DNA from: Clostridia bacterium
GTDB taxonomy: Bacteria > Bacillota > Clostridia > Oscillospirales > Acutalibacteraceae
Direction: 5' to 3'
Length of the DNA: 64,000 bases
NCBI GenBank assembly: GCA_017441385.1
Contig: JAFRXY010000107.1
Location: 1 to 64,000 of the forward strand
A program made the translations under genes and the position numbers. This document shows positions 62,796 to 64,000 of this stretch, one piece after another; the first letter of the stretch is position 1; the number at the start of each line of letters is the position of its first letter. The notes under the pieces were generated by a model. It saw only the letters and a program-made list of their open reading frames with translations, did not search any database and had not been told where the DNA came from.

Positions 62796-64000
62796 TTGCG
62801 CTTTCTCGTTTCCCTTCGGGACAAAGTGATAGAATACAACCGGCGCACCGGCATATTTCCTGTTCGGGTGCGCCTTTTTATCATTAACTTCAGCGTGGTC
62901 TTGCTGTTTCTGGGCATTATCTTTCTCACCAACGCCCTGCTGCTGCCCACCTACTACAATTACACCAAGGAAAAAGAGCTGGTCACCACGCTCCATAAAA
63001 TCGCGGCGCTGGATTTTTCCGACACCGATGAGTCCGGCAAGGCCTCCTACACACTCGGCACTCAGCTCAAATCCATGGAGGAAAACAACGGCATCTATGT
63101 CATTATCCTCAACGACAAACTGAATTTCTTTTACAACGCGATGGACAGCTGGGAAGGCATCAGCCCTATCGACCGCTACGAGGGTGCCAAGCAGATATTC
63201 AACGCCCTGTTTGAAATCTCCGGGGACGATATCCGGGGCGAGGGAACTCTTGCTTCCCCCGCCATTTGCGTTCGTCGCAACCCCAAGACCGATACGACCT
63301 ATCTGAGTCTCTTCGCGGTCATTCCCGCGCAGGTGAACGGCGAGGTCTGCTACCATTACGTTCTGCTCAATACGTCGCTCTCGGCGATGGAGGAGGCGGT
63401 AGACGCTTTCAACGATTTTGCCCTTGCGCTGGGAATCTTCGCTATGATCATCAGTTTATTGGTATCGCTGATGCTGTGTTCCGCTTTTGCCAAGCCGATT
63501 CTCCGGATGAACGACGTGACCAAGCGGATGGCGGAGATGGATTTCAGCGTCAAGCTGGAAGTGCATTCCAAAGATGAGCTGGGGCAGCTGGCGGAAAGCA
63601 TAAATTTTCTCTCCTCCGAGCTGGAGACCAAGATCAATCAGCTCCGGGTCGCCAACATTCAGCTCAAAAAGGATATAGAGGAGAAAGAGCGCATCGACCT
63701 TATGCGGCAGGAACTGATTTCCAATGTTTCGCATGAATTCAAGACCCCTCTTGCCATTATCATGGGCTACAGCGAGGGCTTGCAGCTCAATATCAACAAC
63801 GACGACGAAAAGGATTATTATTGCAGCGTCATTTCCGACGAGGCCGTCAAGCTGAACAACCTTGCCGCTCGTCTGCTTGACCTCGCCGAACTGGAATCGG
63901 GAGCCAATCTGGAATTCAGTGAATTCAGCCTGTCCGAGCTGGCGGAGGAACGGCTGCATACCATGTCCTACATATTCTCGGAGCGAGGCATTACCACCAC
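62796..64000 (+). CDS. Sensor histidine kinase (cut by window end)
   Basis: At least 401 residues: TTG start (GAGGTGA 6 bases upstream), N-terminal helix (about 27-48), an extracytoplasmic sensor domain (about 49-205), a second helix, HAMP, and HisKA with H313 in NVSHEFKTPL. The ATPase domain lies beyond base 64000. Stop of the response regulator directly abuts its start, so it is the cognate kinase. Signal unknown. Confidence 0.93.
   Translation, partial: MRFLVSLRDKVIEYNRRTGIFPVRVRLFIINFSVVLLFLGIIFLTNALLLPTYYNYTKEKELVTTLHKIAALDFSDTDESGKASYTLGTQLKSMEENNGIYVIILNDKLNFFYNAMDSWEGISPIDRYEGAKQIFNALFEISGDDIRGEGTLASPAICVRRNPKTDTTYLSLFAVIPAQVNGEVCYHYVLLNTSLSAMEEAVDAFNDFALALGIFAMIISLLVSLMLCSAFAKPILRMNDVTKRMAEMDFSVKLEVHSKDELGQLAESINFLSSELETKINQLRVANIQLKKDIEEKERIDLMRQELISNVSHEFKTPLAIIMGYSEGLQLNINNDDEKDYYCSVISDEAVKLNNLAARLLDLAELESGANLEFSEFSLSELAEERLHTMSYIFSERGITT

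Overview
The window is a gene-dense, moderate-GC chromosomal segment of an endospore-forming member of the Clostridia, most likely an Oscillospiraceae/Ruminococcus-type gut Firmicute. The evidence is a complete spoIIIAA-AH operon, spoIIID, an alpha/beta-type SASP gene, a cwlD-type amidase and a ymxH-type sporulation gene, together with strong Shine-Dalgarno (SD) sites and frequent TTG starts. No rRNA, tRNA, CRISPR array, complete insertion sequence or prophage was seen. Species cannot be named from the sequence alone.

Layout. 1-6 kb: a possible gene or repeat fragment, ymxH, a PepV-type dipeptidase, a NusG-domain-II protein, a small membrane protein, an orphan solute-binding lipoprotein and an unknown exported protein. 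6-8.4 kb: c-di-AMP synthase cdaA with its regulator cdaR (YbbR). 8.5-12.3 kb: a DUF5684-like membrane protein, tatD, degV and a MurL-type epimerase. 12.5-17 kb: a sulfur-transfer operon (cysteine desulfurase, thiI) running into a stand-alone CinA amidase domain, sortase B and a degenerate MoCF/CinA-N-like protein. 17-24 kb: a 33-residue membrane peptide, two XRE regulators, a Gx transporter divergent from apbE, an ABC-F ATPase behind a palindromic promoter, mtaB and a PH-domain protein. 24-26 kb: an ECF sigma/anti-sigma operon. 26.3-27.6 and 37.7-39.0 kb: two paralogous exported leucine-rich-repeat proteins bracketing the spoIIIA operon, a pseudouridine synthase, rqcH, a Nif3-like gene, trmK and a DUF1858 gene. 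39-43 kb: radA, psd and a secreted CHAP-like protein with a Thr-rich repeat linker. 43-50.6 kb: a P-type ATPase homologue that has lost most catalytic and ion-binding residues, a SASP, a class A PBP and an O-antigen-ligase-like protein. 50.7-52.1 kb: spoIIID, an HD protein and a small membrane protein. 52.3-56.6 kb: a three-gene phosphonate operon. 56.6-60 kb: GT8 glycosyltransferase, cwlD, a YfcE phosphodiesterase and a second ECF sigma/anti-sigma pair. 60.2-64 kb: pyrB fused to a PyrI-type zinc domain, a flavodoxin-like reductase and an OmpR-type two-component system cut by the window end.

Most striking are (i) the phosphonate operon, predicted to make 2-hydroxyethylphosphonate and carrying two nucleotidyltransferase domains, one fused to PEP mutase and one to the phosphonoacetaldehyde reductase; (ii) the pseudoenzyme-like P-type ATPase; (iii) MurL in a spore-forming Firmicute; (iv) the split and degenerate CinA-like module; (v) the PyrB-zinc-domain fusion; and (vi) at least three genes whose SD sites point to near-cognate start codons (CTG, ATA, ATT).
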